This document shows, in pieces, positions 1 through 6,246 of a stretch of DNA of 6,395 bases. The position numbers were made by a program, and so were the translations under genes. Under the pieces are notes generated by a model. The model had not been told where the DNA came from, did no database searches, and saw only the letters and a program-made list of their open reading frames with translations. How positions within the stretch are numbered: the first letter of the stretch is position 1; each line of letters opens with the position of its first letter. Location: assembly GCA_028275075.1 (NCBI GenBank), contig JAQCNK010000175.1:1-6395 (forward strand), written 5' to 3'. The stretch comes from Haloarcula sp. GTDB taxonomy: Archaea; Halobacteriota; Halobacteria; Halobacteriales; Haloarculaceae.

Positions 1-743
1 GTCGCGGCGTCGAACAGCTGGAGACCGTCGTCGACGACCTCGTCGCGGAAACTGAGCCAGACGGCGACAGACAGGATATCCTGTCGACGCTCGTCACCGC
101 CAGCGAGCGGTCGGACGAGGGTCCCACCGAATCGGAGCTACGGAGCCAGATCATCACCTTCCTGTTCGCCGGTCACGAGACCAGCGCCACCGCGTTGACG
201 TGGGCGCTCTACGAACTCGGCAGGAAACCAGCAGTTGCCGACCGACTCTACGCGGAGGTCGACGACGTCGTGGACGGCGCCACCGCGACGCTGGCGGACC
301 TTCCAGAGTTGACGTACACGAAGCAGGTGCTCAGAGAGACGCTCCGGCGATACCCGCCGGCCGCCGCCATCTTCCGGGAGGCCGACGAGGACGTCCTCGT
401 CGGCGAGTACCGCGTGCCGGCGGACACGTTCGTCGTGCTCCCTCAGTTCCACGTCCACACCGATAACCGGTGGTGGACCGACCCGGACCGGTTCGACCCC
501 TCCCGGTGGGACGGTATCGAGGAACCGCCGGGTGACCGACCGGAGTACTCCTACTTCCCGTTCGGGGGCGGACCGCGCCACTGCATCGGAATGCGTTTCG
601 CACGGATGGAGCTCACACTCGCGCTCGCGACAATTGCAGGGCACTGTCGGGTCACTCACGACTGGGACGATGTCCCCGTCGACGTCGGGTCGACGGTTCA
701 CCCCGGTGAGTCGATCCACGCCACCTTCTCCGGACGCGAGTGA
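1..743 (+). CDS. Cytochrome P450, C-terminal part (5' end outside window)
   Basis: This is a haem-thiolate monooxygenase that would oxidise an unknown organic substrate using electrons from a ferredoxin-type partner. The frame enters at base 3 and runs 246 codons to TGA at 741-743; a typical P450 has about 400-450 residues, so roughly the first 200 lie outside the window. Three diagnostic motifs are visible in the right order: the I-helix oxygen-binding motif AGHETS (168-185), the K-helix ExxR as ETLR (336-347), and the haem loop FGGGPRHCIG (561-590), whose Cys codon at 582-584 supplies the axial ligand. The PDRFDPSRW stretch before the haem loop is also typical. No damage is seen in the visible part. 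The gene is followed tail-to-tail by the SDR remnant on the other strand. The family is certain; substrate and subfamily cannot be read from the sequence. Confidence 0.95.
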   Translation, partial: RGVEQLETVVDDLVAETEPDGDRQDILSTLVTASERSDEGPTESELRSQIITFLFAGHETSATALTWALYELGRKPAVADRLYAEVDDVVDGATATLADLPELTYTKQVLRETLRRYPPAAAIFREADEDVLVGEYRVPADTFVVLPQFHVHTDNRWWTDPDRFDPSRWDGIEEPPGDRPEYSYFPFGGGPRHCIGMRFARMELTLALATIAGHCRVTHDWDDVPVDVGSTVHPGESIHATFSGRE

Positions 744-768
744 CACCCCCTCGTCGGTCAGTACCTCG

Positions 769-1091
769 CTACAGTCCGTCGGTCGAGTCGACGCTGATCT
801 GGGTGAGTTCGACGCGCGACGGCCGCGAGGCAGCAAAGACGACCATCTTCGCGACGTCGTCCGGATCCATCGCTCGTCCGTCCCAGGACCCCCAGTCGTT
901 GAGTTCGGTGACGGCCGGGCCGGGCATGACGACCGTGACACGGACATCTCGTCCGACATTTCCTTTCGCAGTGACCGCATGAAATCGTTGACGCCGAACT
1001 TCGAGCCGTATACAGCGTTTCGTTGGCAATACTGACCAACCTCCGGGAGTTTCTTGTCCCGGAAGCTGGAGGGTGCCATGATGTTGCTGAC
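769..1091 (-). pseudogene. Decayed short-chain dehydrogenase/reductase (SDR) remnant
   Basis: Intact SDRs are NAD(P)-dependent Rossmann-fold oxidoreductases of about 240-260 residues. Only the C-terminal half is recognisable here, split over two reading frames. The upstream piece (about 1091 down to 948) contains AVYGSKFGVNDFMRSLRKE, which matches the SDR active-site helix. The downstream piece (948 down to 772, stop TAG at 771-769) contains DVRVTVVMPGPAVTEL, then AMDPDDVAKMVVFAASRP, both typical of the SDR C-terminus. The frames join at 948-950, where GAGAT stands in place of an expected GAGGAT, consistent with loss of one base. The catalytic Tyr-x-x-x-Lys reads Tyr-Gly-Ser-Lys (1010 down to 999), one residue short. 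No glycine-rich TGxxxGIG cofactor motif is found upstream; that space is now occupied by the promoter of the next gene. A sequencing error could explain the frameshift, but not the missing N-terminus. Confidence 0.82.
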
Positions 1092-1140
1092 GGTGGTGTC
1101 CGCTCGGTGCCCACAGAGTTGCTCCCACTGAGAATCCGAG

Positions 1141-1156
1141 AACCGGTTTATTGCTG
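1141..1156 (+). promoter_or_regulatory. Archaeal TATA/BRE promoter for the DUF3592 gene
   Basis: The sequence GAGAACCGGTTTATTG places an AT-rich TATA-like core (TTTATT, 1147-1152) after a purine-rich BRE-like stretch. The core is centred about 30 bp before the ATG at 1180. That spacing would start transcription at or very near the start codon, the leaderless arrangement common in haloarchaea. No Shine-Dalgarno sequence is seen before this ATG, which fits. This is inferred from spacing and composition only. Confidence 0.6.
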
Positions 1157-1179
1157 GTCCCTCCCACACCCCGGATACG

Positions 1180-2151
1180 ATGCAGGTTACAGTGCGTGGC
1201 ACACTCATCGCGGTCACTCCGCTGATGCTCGTCGCGATTGTCCTCGGAATTGGTGTCGGGGGCTACGGCGGGTACGACTATATTCAGCAATCGAACGCCG
1301 TCGATGACGCCGTTGCCGTCGAGACGACCGTCCTCGACGCTCAAGTCAGTGAATCCGACGGTCGTCGACTCTACTATCGCGTCACCGTCGAACACACCTA
1401 CCAGTATCGGGGCACCGAGTATACGAGCGAACAGGTGTTCCCCGGAACGACCAGCCCGATATACACCGTTCGGAGTGACGCAGAAAACATCATCGAACCG
1501 TACTATCCCGGCGCGACGACGACCGCCTACGTCGATCCCGACGCTCCGGCAAGGGCGTTTCTCAAACGTCAGACGACGCTAGCGCCGCTCAAGTTCGTAG
1601 GCTTTGGCGGCCTCATCTTCCTCTTGACGACACTTCTCGCTATTGGGCCGCGCGATCCCGGCCGGAACACAGAGTTGCGCCCGAGGTGCGAACACGAGCC
1701 GAAACGGTACGAGACACTGTTCGGATTCCACCGTGATGCGGTCAACCGTCTCAGCAAGCGGCTTCTGCTGAGCGCACCGGCTGTTTGCCTCGTCGCGCTC
1801 GGTGCGACGGCCGGCATCGGATACACGGCAGAGTCGTCGTCAGTACAGGCTGATCTGACGGACCCAGTCGGATTCGCGTTGCTCACAGCTGCCATCGCCG
1901 GGCTCGTATCGATAGTTGCCCTCGTACTCTACGGGGCCTGGTCGTTTACCGAGTACCGGCGACTCCGAGAACGGATTCCGGAGCCGCGGCCACCGAGTCC
2001 GTTCCGGCATCCCTCACGACTCGTCACGATCCTCTATACCAGTGACGGACTCGATGCCTACGGCCGACGGGCGAAACTGACCGGCTTCGTGTTCACCGTG
2101 ACCGGGGTCCTGGTTGGAGTATTCGCATTTATTATCGTTACAGCGGTGTAG
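1180..2151 (+). CDS. DUF3592 domain-containing membrane protein
   Basis: This is a 323-residue protein of unknown biochemical role in the cytoplasmic membrane. Five hydrophobic segments are visible, at about residues 8-30, 136-155, 196-216, 230-253 and 300-321. Between the first two lies an extramembrane domain with the DUF3592 pattern: alternating aromatic strands around YYRVTVEHTYQYRGTEY (65-81), then VFPG, then a YYPGATTTAYVDPDAPARAF stretch (108-127), matching the family's pG...vyydP.nP..a signature. A basic Arg-rich loop (258-282) probably faces the cytoplasm. The ATG at 1180 is chosen because a TATA-like box sits 30 bp upstream and the first helix follows directly. The gene appears to be a single transcription unit: the next + gene is 448 bp away across an insertion-sequence scar. 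The family call is by recognition of the motif pattern, so the domain name is likely but not proven. Confidence 0.82.
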   Translation: MQVTVRGTLIAVTPLMLVAIVLGIGVGGYGGYDYIQQSNAVDDAVAVETTVLDAQVSESDGRRLYYRVTVEHTYQYRGTEYTSEQVFPGTTSPIYTVRSDAENIIEPYYPGATTTAYVDPDAPARAFLKRQTTLAPLKFVGFGGLIFLLTTLLAIGPRDPGRNTELRPRCEHEPKRYETLFGFHRDAVNRLSKRLLLSAPAVCLVALGATAGIGYTAESSSVQADLTDPVGFALLTAAIAGLVSIVALVLYGAWSFTEYRRLRERIPEPRPPSPFRHPSRLVTILYTSDGLDAYGRRAKLTGFVFTVTGVLVGVFAFIIVTAV

Positions 2152-2157
2152 CCGCTG
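2141..2157 (+). repeat. Small hairpin across the DUF3592 stop codon
   Basis: CAGCGG (2141-2146) and CCGCTG (2152-2157) can pair perfectly around a five-base loop that contains the TAG stop. There is no T-run after it, so it is not a convincing archaeal terminator. It may simply be chance in GC-rich DNA. Confidence 0.25.
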
Positions 2158-2196
2158 ACAACCGCGCTTCGACGTGTCGAATTACATCGAAAACAG

Positions 2197-2220
2197 CACG
2201 AAAGCACACGAGTTTTCGTG
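2197..2220. repeat. Inverted repeat CACGAAA / TTTCGTG
   Basis: The arms CACGAAA (2197-2203) and TTTCGTG (2214-2220) are perfect complements around a 10-base spacer. The repeat lies 45 bp after the DUF3592 stop and just beyond the 3' end of the transposase stub on the other strand. It could be a weak transcript-end structure or a leftover of the mobile element. Nothing in the sequence decides between these. Confidence 0.4.
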
Positions 2221-2237
2221 GAATGAAGCGCGCACGC

Positions 2238-2396
2238 TCATCTGAAGACGTAGCGGCAGTTTGTACACCAGACGCGGGGATTGCTGTCCCCGGCCTGGGT
2301 GGCGGTTTCGCCACACTCCGGGCAGGGAGCCTCTTCCCAGGCCTGCTTACAGCGCCGCTCGGTCACCGCATCGAGCTGCTCTGGCCACAATACCAT
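2238..2396 (-). pseudogene. N-terminal fragment of an IS1595-type transposase (zinc-ribbon stub)
   Basis: The frame encodes 52 residues from ATG at 2396-2394 to TGA at 2240-2238. The visible motif is a four-cysteine zinc ribbon, CPEC then CTNC about 20 residues later, preceded by a charged helix (QLDAVTERRCKQAWEEAP). IS1595-type transposases begin with such a zinc-ribbon domain and are typically about 250-320 residues. The DDE/DDN catalytic region is wholly absent here, and the bases after the stop do not resume it in any frame I checked. A longer in-frame start exists at 2453, but the extra 19 residues do not look like the family, so the inner ATG is preferred. The stop TGA follows Cys-Arg-Tyr-Val-Phe-Arg, so the break is immediately after the zinc ribbon. 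It could also be an intact small zinc-ribbon protein, which I consider less likely given the surrounding inverted repeats. Confidence 0.6.
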
Positions 2397-2421
2397 TGAC
2401 CTAAGCCCAACAATACACTGT

Positions 2422-2478
2422 AGCATCCCGCCGAAAGCTGTTTGATTGCACACAACAACTAGCGTACGGCGGAATGCT
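2422..2478. repeat. Long inverted repeat beside the transposase stub
   Basis: AGCATCCCGCCG (2422-2433) pairs with CGGCGGAATGCT (2467-2478) at 11 of 12 positions, with a 33-bp spacer. In RNA the stem could extend three more pairs outward through two G-U pairs and one A-U pair. It lies just upstream of the transposase stub's start codon, so it may be part of an element end or two facing copies of a short repeat. The spacer and flanks are more AT-rich than the neighbouring genes, which fits foreign DNA. Confidence 0.55.
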
Positions 2479-2515
2479 GTAATTCTCAGGGCGTGGTTTC
2501 ATTTGCTCCCTTAGA

Positions 2516-2542
2516 AGCCCCGAATAAAAAGATTTCGGGGCT
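2516..2542. repeat. Hairpin AGCCCCGAA / TTCGGGGCT with AT-rich loop
   Basis: Nine-base arms (2516-2524 and 2534-2542) are perfectly complementary around the loop TAAAAAGAT. The position, 58 bp before the DUF6159 start codon, makes two readings possible: an element end or terminator-like hairpin, or an operator overlapping a promoter, because the AT-rich loop resembles a TATA box. If the loop is the TATA element, transcription would start near 2553 and leave a leader of about 45 nt. No other TATA-like sequence is evident between 2543 and 2599. Confidence 0.5.
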
Positions 2543-2599
2543 GTTGCTGACTCAGAACAAGAGCATAGCCGCCAATGCCACGGGGCACGTCCCTCCGGT

Positions 2600-3484
2600 A
2601 TGAAAGTGTTCAGTCGCCTCAAAATCGGATTCGGGATGGCTCGCCGGAGCGGCCGCGTGCTCAGAGCCCATCCGAAACTTTTGCTGTTACCACTTCTGGG
2701 CGGGATCTCCGGCATCGCGTTCATCGCAACGCTGTTTGGGAGCCTGCTCCTCACCGATTCCGTTCAGGATCCCGGGGTAGTACTGTACGGCGCGTTGTTC
2801 CTCGCCTATCTCGTCGAGACGTTCGTCGCGTCGTTTTTTACGGCAGCCCTCGTCGCAGCGACTCGGACTGTCCTCCATGGCGAGGAGCCGTCAATCCGTG
2901 ACGCACTCGCCGCCGCCTGGCAGCGGAAGCTACCGCTGCTAGCCTGGTCAGTAGTCGCCGCTATCGTTGGTGTGATCATCCGCATCATCGAATCGGAGGA
3001 CAGCCTCGTCGCGCAACTCCTCGCCGGCGTCTTCGCGGTGGCATGGGGCGTGATGACCTATTTCGTCGTCCCCGTGATCGTCTTCCGTGACCCGTCTCTC
3101 ACGGAGATGTTCTCGGAGAGCGCGACCACGTTCAAAAATACGTGGGGAGAGTCCACTGGGGCAATGGCCACGATCGACGTCTTCTCGTTCCTGCTGGCGC
3201 TCGCCGGCCTCGCGCTCGGTGTCCTCACGTTCGTCGTGACCGCAGGCACGGGGATCCAGCTGCTGGCGGCGGTCGTGATCGGTGGATCCGGATTCGTCTT
3301 CGGCCTCCTGCTCGGGAAAGCACTCAGTGGTGTCGCCAAGACGGCGCTGTACGTCTACGCGACCGAGAGTACCGCACCGGCGTTCTTCGACGACATGGAC
3401 TTCGGGACGTTCGGCGGTGACACGTCGGCGTCCACTCGCGGCCCCAGAGACCGGTCCGGCGGTTCCGGAGGCGGCCGAATCTGA
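2600..3484 (+). CDS. DUF6159 family membrane protein
   Basis: This is a 294-residue polytopic membrane protein of unknown function. The N-terminus is basic and amphipathic (FSRLKIGFGMARRSGRVLR), followed by six hydrophobic segments at about residues 26-52, 60-88, 110-130, 138-162, 192-215 and 218-240. The pattern RVLRAHPKLLLLPLL before the first helix, the PVIVFRDPSLTEMFSES loop after the fourth, and the YVYATESTAPAFFDDMDF tail after the last fit the DUF6159 family found in archaea and bacteria. The C-terminal 35 residues are polar and glycine-rich and probably disordered in the cytoplasm. The ATG at 2600 is preferred because it precedes the conserved basic segment; no Shine-Dalgarno sequence is seen. 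The gene ends 36 bp before the ABC permease on the same strand, so they may be co-transcribed, but no functional link is shown. The domain name rests on pattern recognition. Confidence 0.82.
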   Translation: MKVFSRLKIGFGMARRSGRVLRAHPKLLLLPLLGGISGIAFIATLFGSLLLTDSVQDPGVVLYGALFLAYLVETFVASFFTAALVAATRTVLHGEEPSIRDALAAAWQRKLPLLAWSVVAAIVGVIIRIIESEDSLVAQLLAGVFAVAWGVMTYFVVPVIVFRDPSLTEMFSESATTFKNTWGESTGAMATIDVFSFLLALAGLALGVLTFVVTAGTGIQLLAAVVIGGSGFVFGLLLGKALSGVAKTALYVYATESTAPAFFDDMDFGTFGGDTSASTRGPRDRSGGSGGGRI

Positions 3485-3520
3485 CGATCGATAACGCTGA
3501 AATATGACCTCGTAGACACG

Positions 3521-5170
3521 ATGACTTGGCTCACTCGTATACCCACGCACGTTCGGCGGGGAACGAAAATCACCCGTGCAGAGTGGACGCGCCACCGTCG
3601 TGAATTCGGAACCCCGTTGACGGGAAAGCCTGTCTTCCTCGTCGTCCTACTGGGACTCGCCGCCGGCCTCAGCTGGCTCGCATACTCGCTGGGACGCGCC
3701 ATCACTGCGGGACAGCCGTTTCCGGATGATCTGCTGGGTCTCGCTGTGAGCGTCGCGTTCGTCTGGCTGGTCTGGCGCAGCTCGAAGTACACACACGTCC
3801 GCTTCGAGCGGCTGAACCCGGACCTGCTGTTGACGACTGTCCCCGCCAGAACGGCTGCGCTCGGCCTGCTGGGGTTTGTCTCCGCTCGCCTGCTCACCAC
3901 GCTCGCCGTTCCGACGCTCGGCATCGCCATCGGCACCGCCGTCGGATTCCGAGCGCCGGGGGCCGTACTCACGGTCACCCTCGCGATCGGGTGCATGGGC
4001 ATGCTCGCCGCTGCACTCGGGACCACCAGCAGGCTCGCGGCTCGCCTCGTCGCACTCCGATTCGTCCGCGCACGGTACTACAGAGACCTCCTCATCGTCT
4101 TCGGCTGGATCCCGCTCGTGATCGGTGCGATGCTCCTGGAGGCACTGTCGCTGTCGCTCGCTCCGTTGACCGGAGTCTTCGGTGCGTTGCCGCTGGCTTG
4201 GTTCGTGGATATGGCGCTCGTCGGCGCGTTCGACGGGACAGGTGAGGCGGTCCGTCACACAGTGGGCGTCTTCGGTCTTCTCGCTACCGCAGTGCCCATC
4301 TTCGCGGTCGGAGCGACAGTCTTCGTACGCCGCATCTGGGAACAGGATTCTGCCAGTTCGACAGGCTCTCGCGGTTCGCAGTCACTGCTCGAAACAGGGA
4401 TAGTAGAGCGAGTCGTCGGTGAACGCATCCCGCGTGCCACGTACACCGTCGCTCGGGAGCGATGGCTGATGGAGCGACGCGTCCCACGGGGGCTCCTGTC
4501 CACGGGGTATGCGCTCGTGTTCATGGGCGCCGTCGGATTCCCGCTGGTCGCGCTCGCCGGTGGGAAGACCGTGCTACTGGTATATTTCGCGGTCACGCTC
4601 GGCCTCGTTGCCGGTGTCGCCTTCGGGTCGGACCCGATCGGGACCGAATATCGCGCAGTGCCCATGCTGTTCACGTCGGTTACCGGGCGACAGTTCGTCG
4701 GCGGAGTGCTCCTCGCTGCAACAGTAGTCGGTGCCCCGCTCGTCGCCCTCGTCATCGTCCCGCTTGGGGTCGTCGGCTCCGTCGGGGTCGCACAGACGGC
4801 CCTGATCGCGCTCCTCGGGACCGTCATCTGCCCGTGTACCGCGTCGGTCGCGACAGTGGTCGGACTGGGGGTCGAGCGTATAGAATACGCGCCAGTCCCG
4901 TTTTTCTTCACGGATACCCCGGTTTACGGGGAACTGGGCGCGACGGCGTTTCTCCGTCACGGGCTGGTGCTCACTATCGGGGTTCTCGCCAGTCTCCCGG
5001 CCTTCGTGGGGACGGCGCCGTCCGTCTCCGAGCGCATCGCGGCTCTCGGGGTGCCGACCGCCGGCATCCAGATCGGGTCACTGCTTCTCGCGCTCTTGCT
5101 CGCCGTCGCCATCACGAGAACCGCCGCGAGGATCGCAGTCCAGCGGTTTCGAGACTACCAACTCGGGTGA
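3521..5170 (+). CDS. ABC-2-type transporter permease, apparently two related halves
   Basis: This is the membrane component of an ABC exporter, 549 residues with about 12-13 hydrophobic segments (for example at about 38-58, 70-87, 112-140, 149-168, 188-214, 249-270, 326-346, 349-368, 391-418, 422-450, 476-497 and 512-532). No soluble catalytic domain is present. The two halves look like diverged copies: Arg-x-x-Trp-x-x-x-Arg-Arg occurs at residues 19-27 and again at 312-320, each just before a first helix; LTTVPAR (104-110) matches FTSVTGR (384-390); and RHTVGVFGLLATAVPIFAVG (245-264) resembles RHGLVLTIGVLASLPAFVG (479-497). A polar linker around residues 272-300 joins them. The role is inferred mainly from the ATPase gene 10 bp downstream. 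The ATG at 3521 begins a short basic cytoplasmic segment before the first helix. The substrate cannot be inferred. Confidence 0.78.
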   Translation: MTWLTRIPTHVRRGTKITRAEWTRHRREFGTPLTGKPVFLVVLLGLAAGLSWLAYSLGRAITAGQPFPDDLLGLAVSVAFVWLVWRSSKYTHVRFERLNPDLLLTTVPARTAALGLLGFVSARLLTTLAVPTLGIAIGTAVGFRAPGAVLTVTLAIGCMGMLAAALGTTSRLAARLVALRFVRARYYRDLLIVFGWIPLVIGAMLLEALSLSLAPLTGVFGALPLAWFVDMALVGAFDGTGEAVRHTVGVFGLLATAVPIFAVGATVFVRRIWEQDSASSTGSRGSQSLLETGIVERVVGERIPRATYTVARERWLMERRVPRGLLSTGYALVFMGAVGFPLVALAGGKTVLLVYFAVTLGLVAGVAFGSDPIGTEYRAVPMLFTSVTGRQFVGGVLLAATVVGAPLVALVIVPLGVVGSVGVAQTALIALLGTVICPCTASVATVVGLGVERIEYAPVPFFFTDTPVYGELGATAFLRHGLVLTIGVLASLPAFVGTAPSVSERIAALGVPTAGIQIGSLLLALLLAVAITRTAARIAVQRFRDYQLG

Positions 5171-5172
5171 TC
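5166..5172 (+). promoter_or_regulatory. Shine-Dalgarno site for the ABC ATPase gene
   Basis: GGTGATC matches seven consecutive bases of the sequence complementary to the archaeal 16S rRNA 3' end (anti-SD within GGAUCACCUCCU). It lies 8 bases before the ATG at 5181 and overlaps the permease stop codon TGA (5168-5170). This supports the chosen ATPase start and suggests translational coupling within one transcript. Confidence 0.65.
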
Positions 5173-5180
5173 TACGAACA

Positions 5181-6008
5181 ATGACAAACACCAGCAACGA
5201 CACGTCGGCATCGAACGAGCGAGAAGCCACCATCGAAACGGACAGGCGACCCGCGATCAGCACGAGCGACCTGACGAAGACGTACAGTGAGACGACGGCC
5301 GTCGATGGCCTCAACCTCACCGTCGAACGGGGGGCAGTGTGCGGGTTTCTCGGTCCGAACGGGGCGGGAAAGACGACGACGATCCGGATGCTGACAGGAT
5401 TGCTCCCACCGACCAGTGGCACCGGACGTGTCGCGGGGACGTCGATCACTGACCGCGAGACGCTCATCGAACACATCGGATACTTACCCGAGTCACCGCC
5501 GATCCACGAGGAATTCACCGCCCGCGAACAGCTCGAATACCACGGCGGGCTCCGGAACATGTCTCCAGCAGCCCTCGACGACCGGATCGAGACGCTTCTG
5601 GCCCGGTTCGAACTGGCCGACGCTGCCGACGAACGGATCGCCACGTACTCGAAAGGAATGCGACAGAAGACCGGCCTGATCCAGGCGATCATGCACGACC
5701 CCGACGTGGTCTTTCTCGACGAGCCGACGTCTGGGCTCGATCCGCGCGCCGCCCGAACAGCCCGGGAGACCATCACGAACCTGGCTGCAGCGGACACCAC
5801 CGTCTTCCTCTCGACGCATCGCCTCCCCGTCGTCGAAGAGATAGCGACCGACGTCGGCATCCTCTTCGACGGCGACCTCGTCGCGGAGGGTCCACCGGGC
5901 GAACTCACGGGCGACAGAGAGATAGACGGGGAACACACGCTCGAAGACGTCTTCCTTGAACTCACGACCGAAGACGAATACCCCAGTGACGAATCCATCC
6001 CGGACTGA
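5181..6008 (+). CDS. ABC transporter ATP-binding protein
   Basis: This is the cytoplasmic ATPase that would energise the upstream permease, 275 residues. Motifs in order are Walker A GPNGAGKT (58-65); the Q-loop region GYLPESPP (100-107), with Glu where Gln is usual, as is common in ABC-2-type exporters; the signature YSKGMRQK (156-163), the variant typical of the CcmA/drug-export class; Walker B VVFLDEP (176-182); D-loop SGLD (184-187); and the switch His213 in STHRL. All essential residues are present, so the protein should be active. The N-terminal 25 residues and the last 20 are acidic and Ser/Thr-rich extensions, in line with a haloarchaeal host. The ATG at 5181 is supported by a Shine-Dalgarno match 8 bases upstream. 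It is followed after 3 bp by a truncated gene on the same strand, which suggests an operon of at least three genes. Confidence 0.95.
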   Translation: MTNTSNDTSASNEREATIETDRRPAISTSDLTKTYSETTAVDGLNLTVERGAVCGFLGPNGAGKTTTIRMLTGLLPPTSGTGRVAGTSITDRETLIEHIGYLPESPPIHEEFTAREQLEYHGGLRNMSPAALDDRIETLLARFELADAADERIATYSKGMRQKTGLIQAIMHDPDVVFLDEPTSGLDPRAARTARETITNLAAADTTVFLSTHRLPVVEEIATDVGILFDGDLVAEGPPGELTGDREIDGEHTLEDVFLELTTEDEYPSDESIPD

Positions 6009-6011
6009 CCG

Positions 6012-6062
6012 ATGTCTACGCTCCGAACTGCCCTTCGGCGGGATCCGAAGCGACTACTTTGA
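6012..6062 (+). pseudogene. 5' fragment of a third operon gene (16 codons)
   Basis: ATG at 6012, three bases after the ATPase stop, opens a frame reading MSTLRTALRRDPKRLL and then TGA at 6060-6062. A short, basic, amphipathic N-terminus of this kind is what many membrane permeases show before their first helix, and the tight spacing is that of an operon neighbour. None of the three forward frames after 6062 gives a hydrophobic or otherwise protein-like continuation, so the rest of the gene appears to be lost rather than merely frameshifted. The alternative is that this is a chance start codon with no gene behind it. The identity of the lost protein (second permease, membrane protease or other) cannot be determined. 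Confidence 0.45.
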
Positions 6063-6181
6063 ATTACCGCGACCGGTATCGGGGTCTCCTGTTGCGCTGT
6101 GGCTCACTGAGCGGTTTCTGACAGTGCCGCCATTCGTGCATTCCAGCGGCTGAACGTCGCTATCTTTGACAGCGAGAGAAT
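6063..6181. other. Unassigned DNA after the truncated operon
   Basis: No frame on either strand gives a recognisable protein here. Short open stretches exist, but they lack conserved motifs and acidic haloarchaeal composition. The sequence begins right where the third operon gene breaks off, so it may mark a deletion or insertion junction. It leads into the structured element that starts at 6182. Confidence 0.4.
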
Positions 6182-6246
6182 CCCGCCGTCGTCGGCCTGC
6201 GGCCGACTGCCCGTGGCGTCGCAGACGCCACGCTGTTCACGGCGGG
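6182..6246. other. Perfect three-way-junction palindrome, possible IS200/IS605-type end or structured RNA
   Basis: Three stems nest exactly. The outer stem pairs CCCGCCGT (6182-6189) with ACGGCGGG (6239-6246). Inside it are two hairpins: GTCGGCC / GGCCGAC (6191-6197 and 6201-6207, loop TGC) and CGTGGCGTC / GACGCCACG (6212-6220 and 6224-6232, loop GCA). All 24 pairs are Watson-Crick. Folding ends are characteristic of IS200/IS605 elements, whose transposases recognise subterminal hairpins and whose TnpB guide RNAs come from the element's right end. The outer arms resemble right-end stems I recall from haloarchaeal members, but no tnpA or tnpB is present in the window. Other options are a non-coding RNA or a termination structure for the ABC operon. 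The structure is certain from the sequence; its role is not. Confidence 0.55.

Noticed and set aside
138..1217. Long - strand open frame opposite the P450.
   Set aside because: Most of it is an antisense shadow of the P450, and it overlaps the DUF3592 start. Only its middle part, about 1091-948, is meaningful, as one half of the SDR remnant.
2169..2180. Palindrome TCGACGTGTCGA.
   Set aside because: The arms are only five bases around two central bases, and such sites are common by chance in DNA of this composition.
3496..3510. AT-rich GCTGAAATATGACCT before the permease as a promoter.
   Set aside because: It is only about 18 bp from the ATG, too close for the usual TATA-to-start spacing; read-through from the DUF6159 gene 36 bp upstream is equally likely.
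3355..4911. Several long - strand open frames opposite the permease and ATPase genes.
   Set aside because: They are typical antisense open frames of high-GC genes, with low-complexity Arg/Pro/Ser-rich or Asp/Arg-rich products and no domain motifs.
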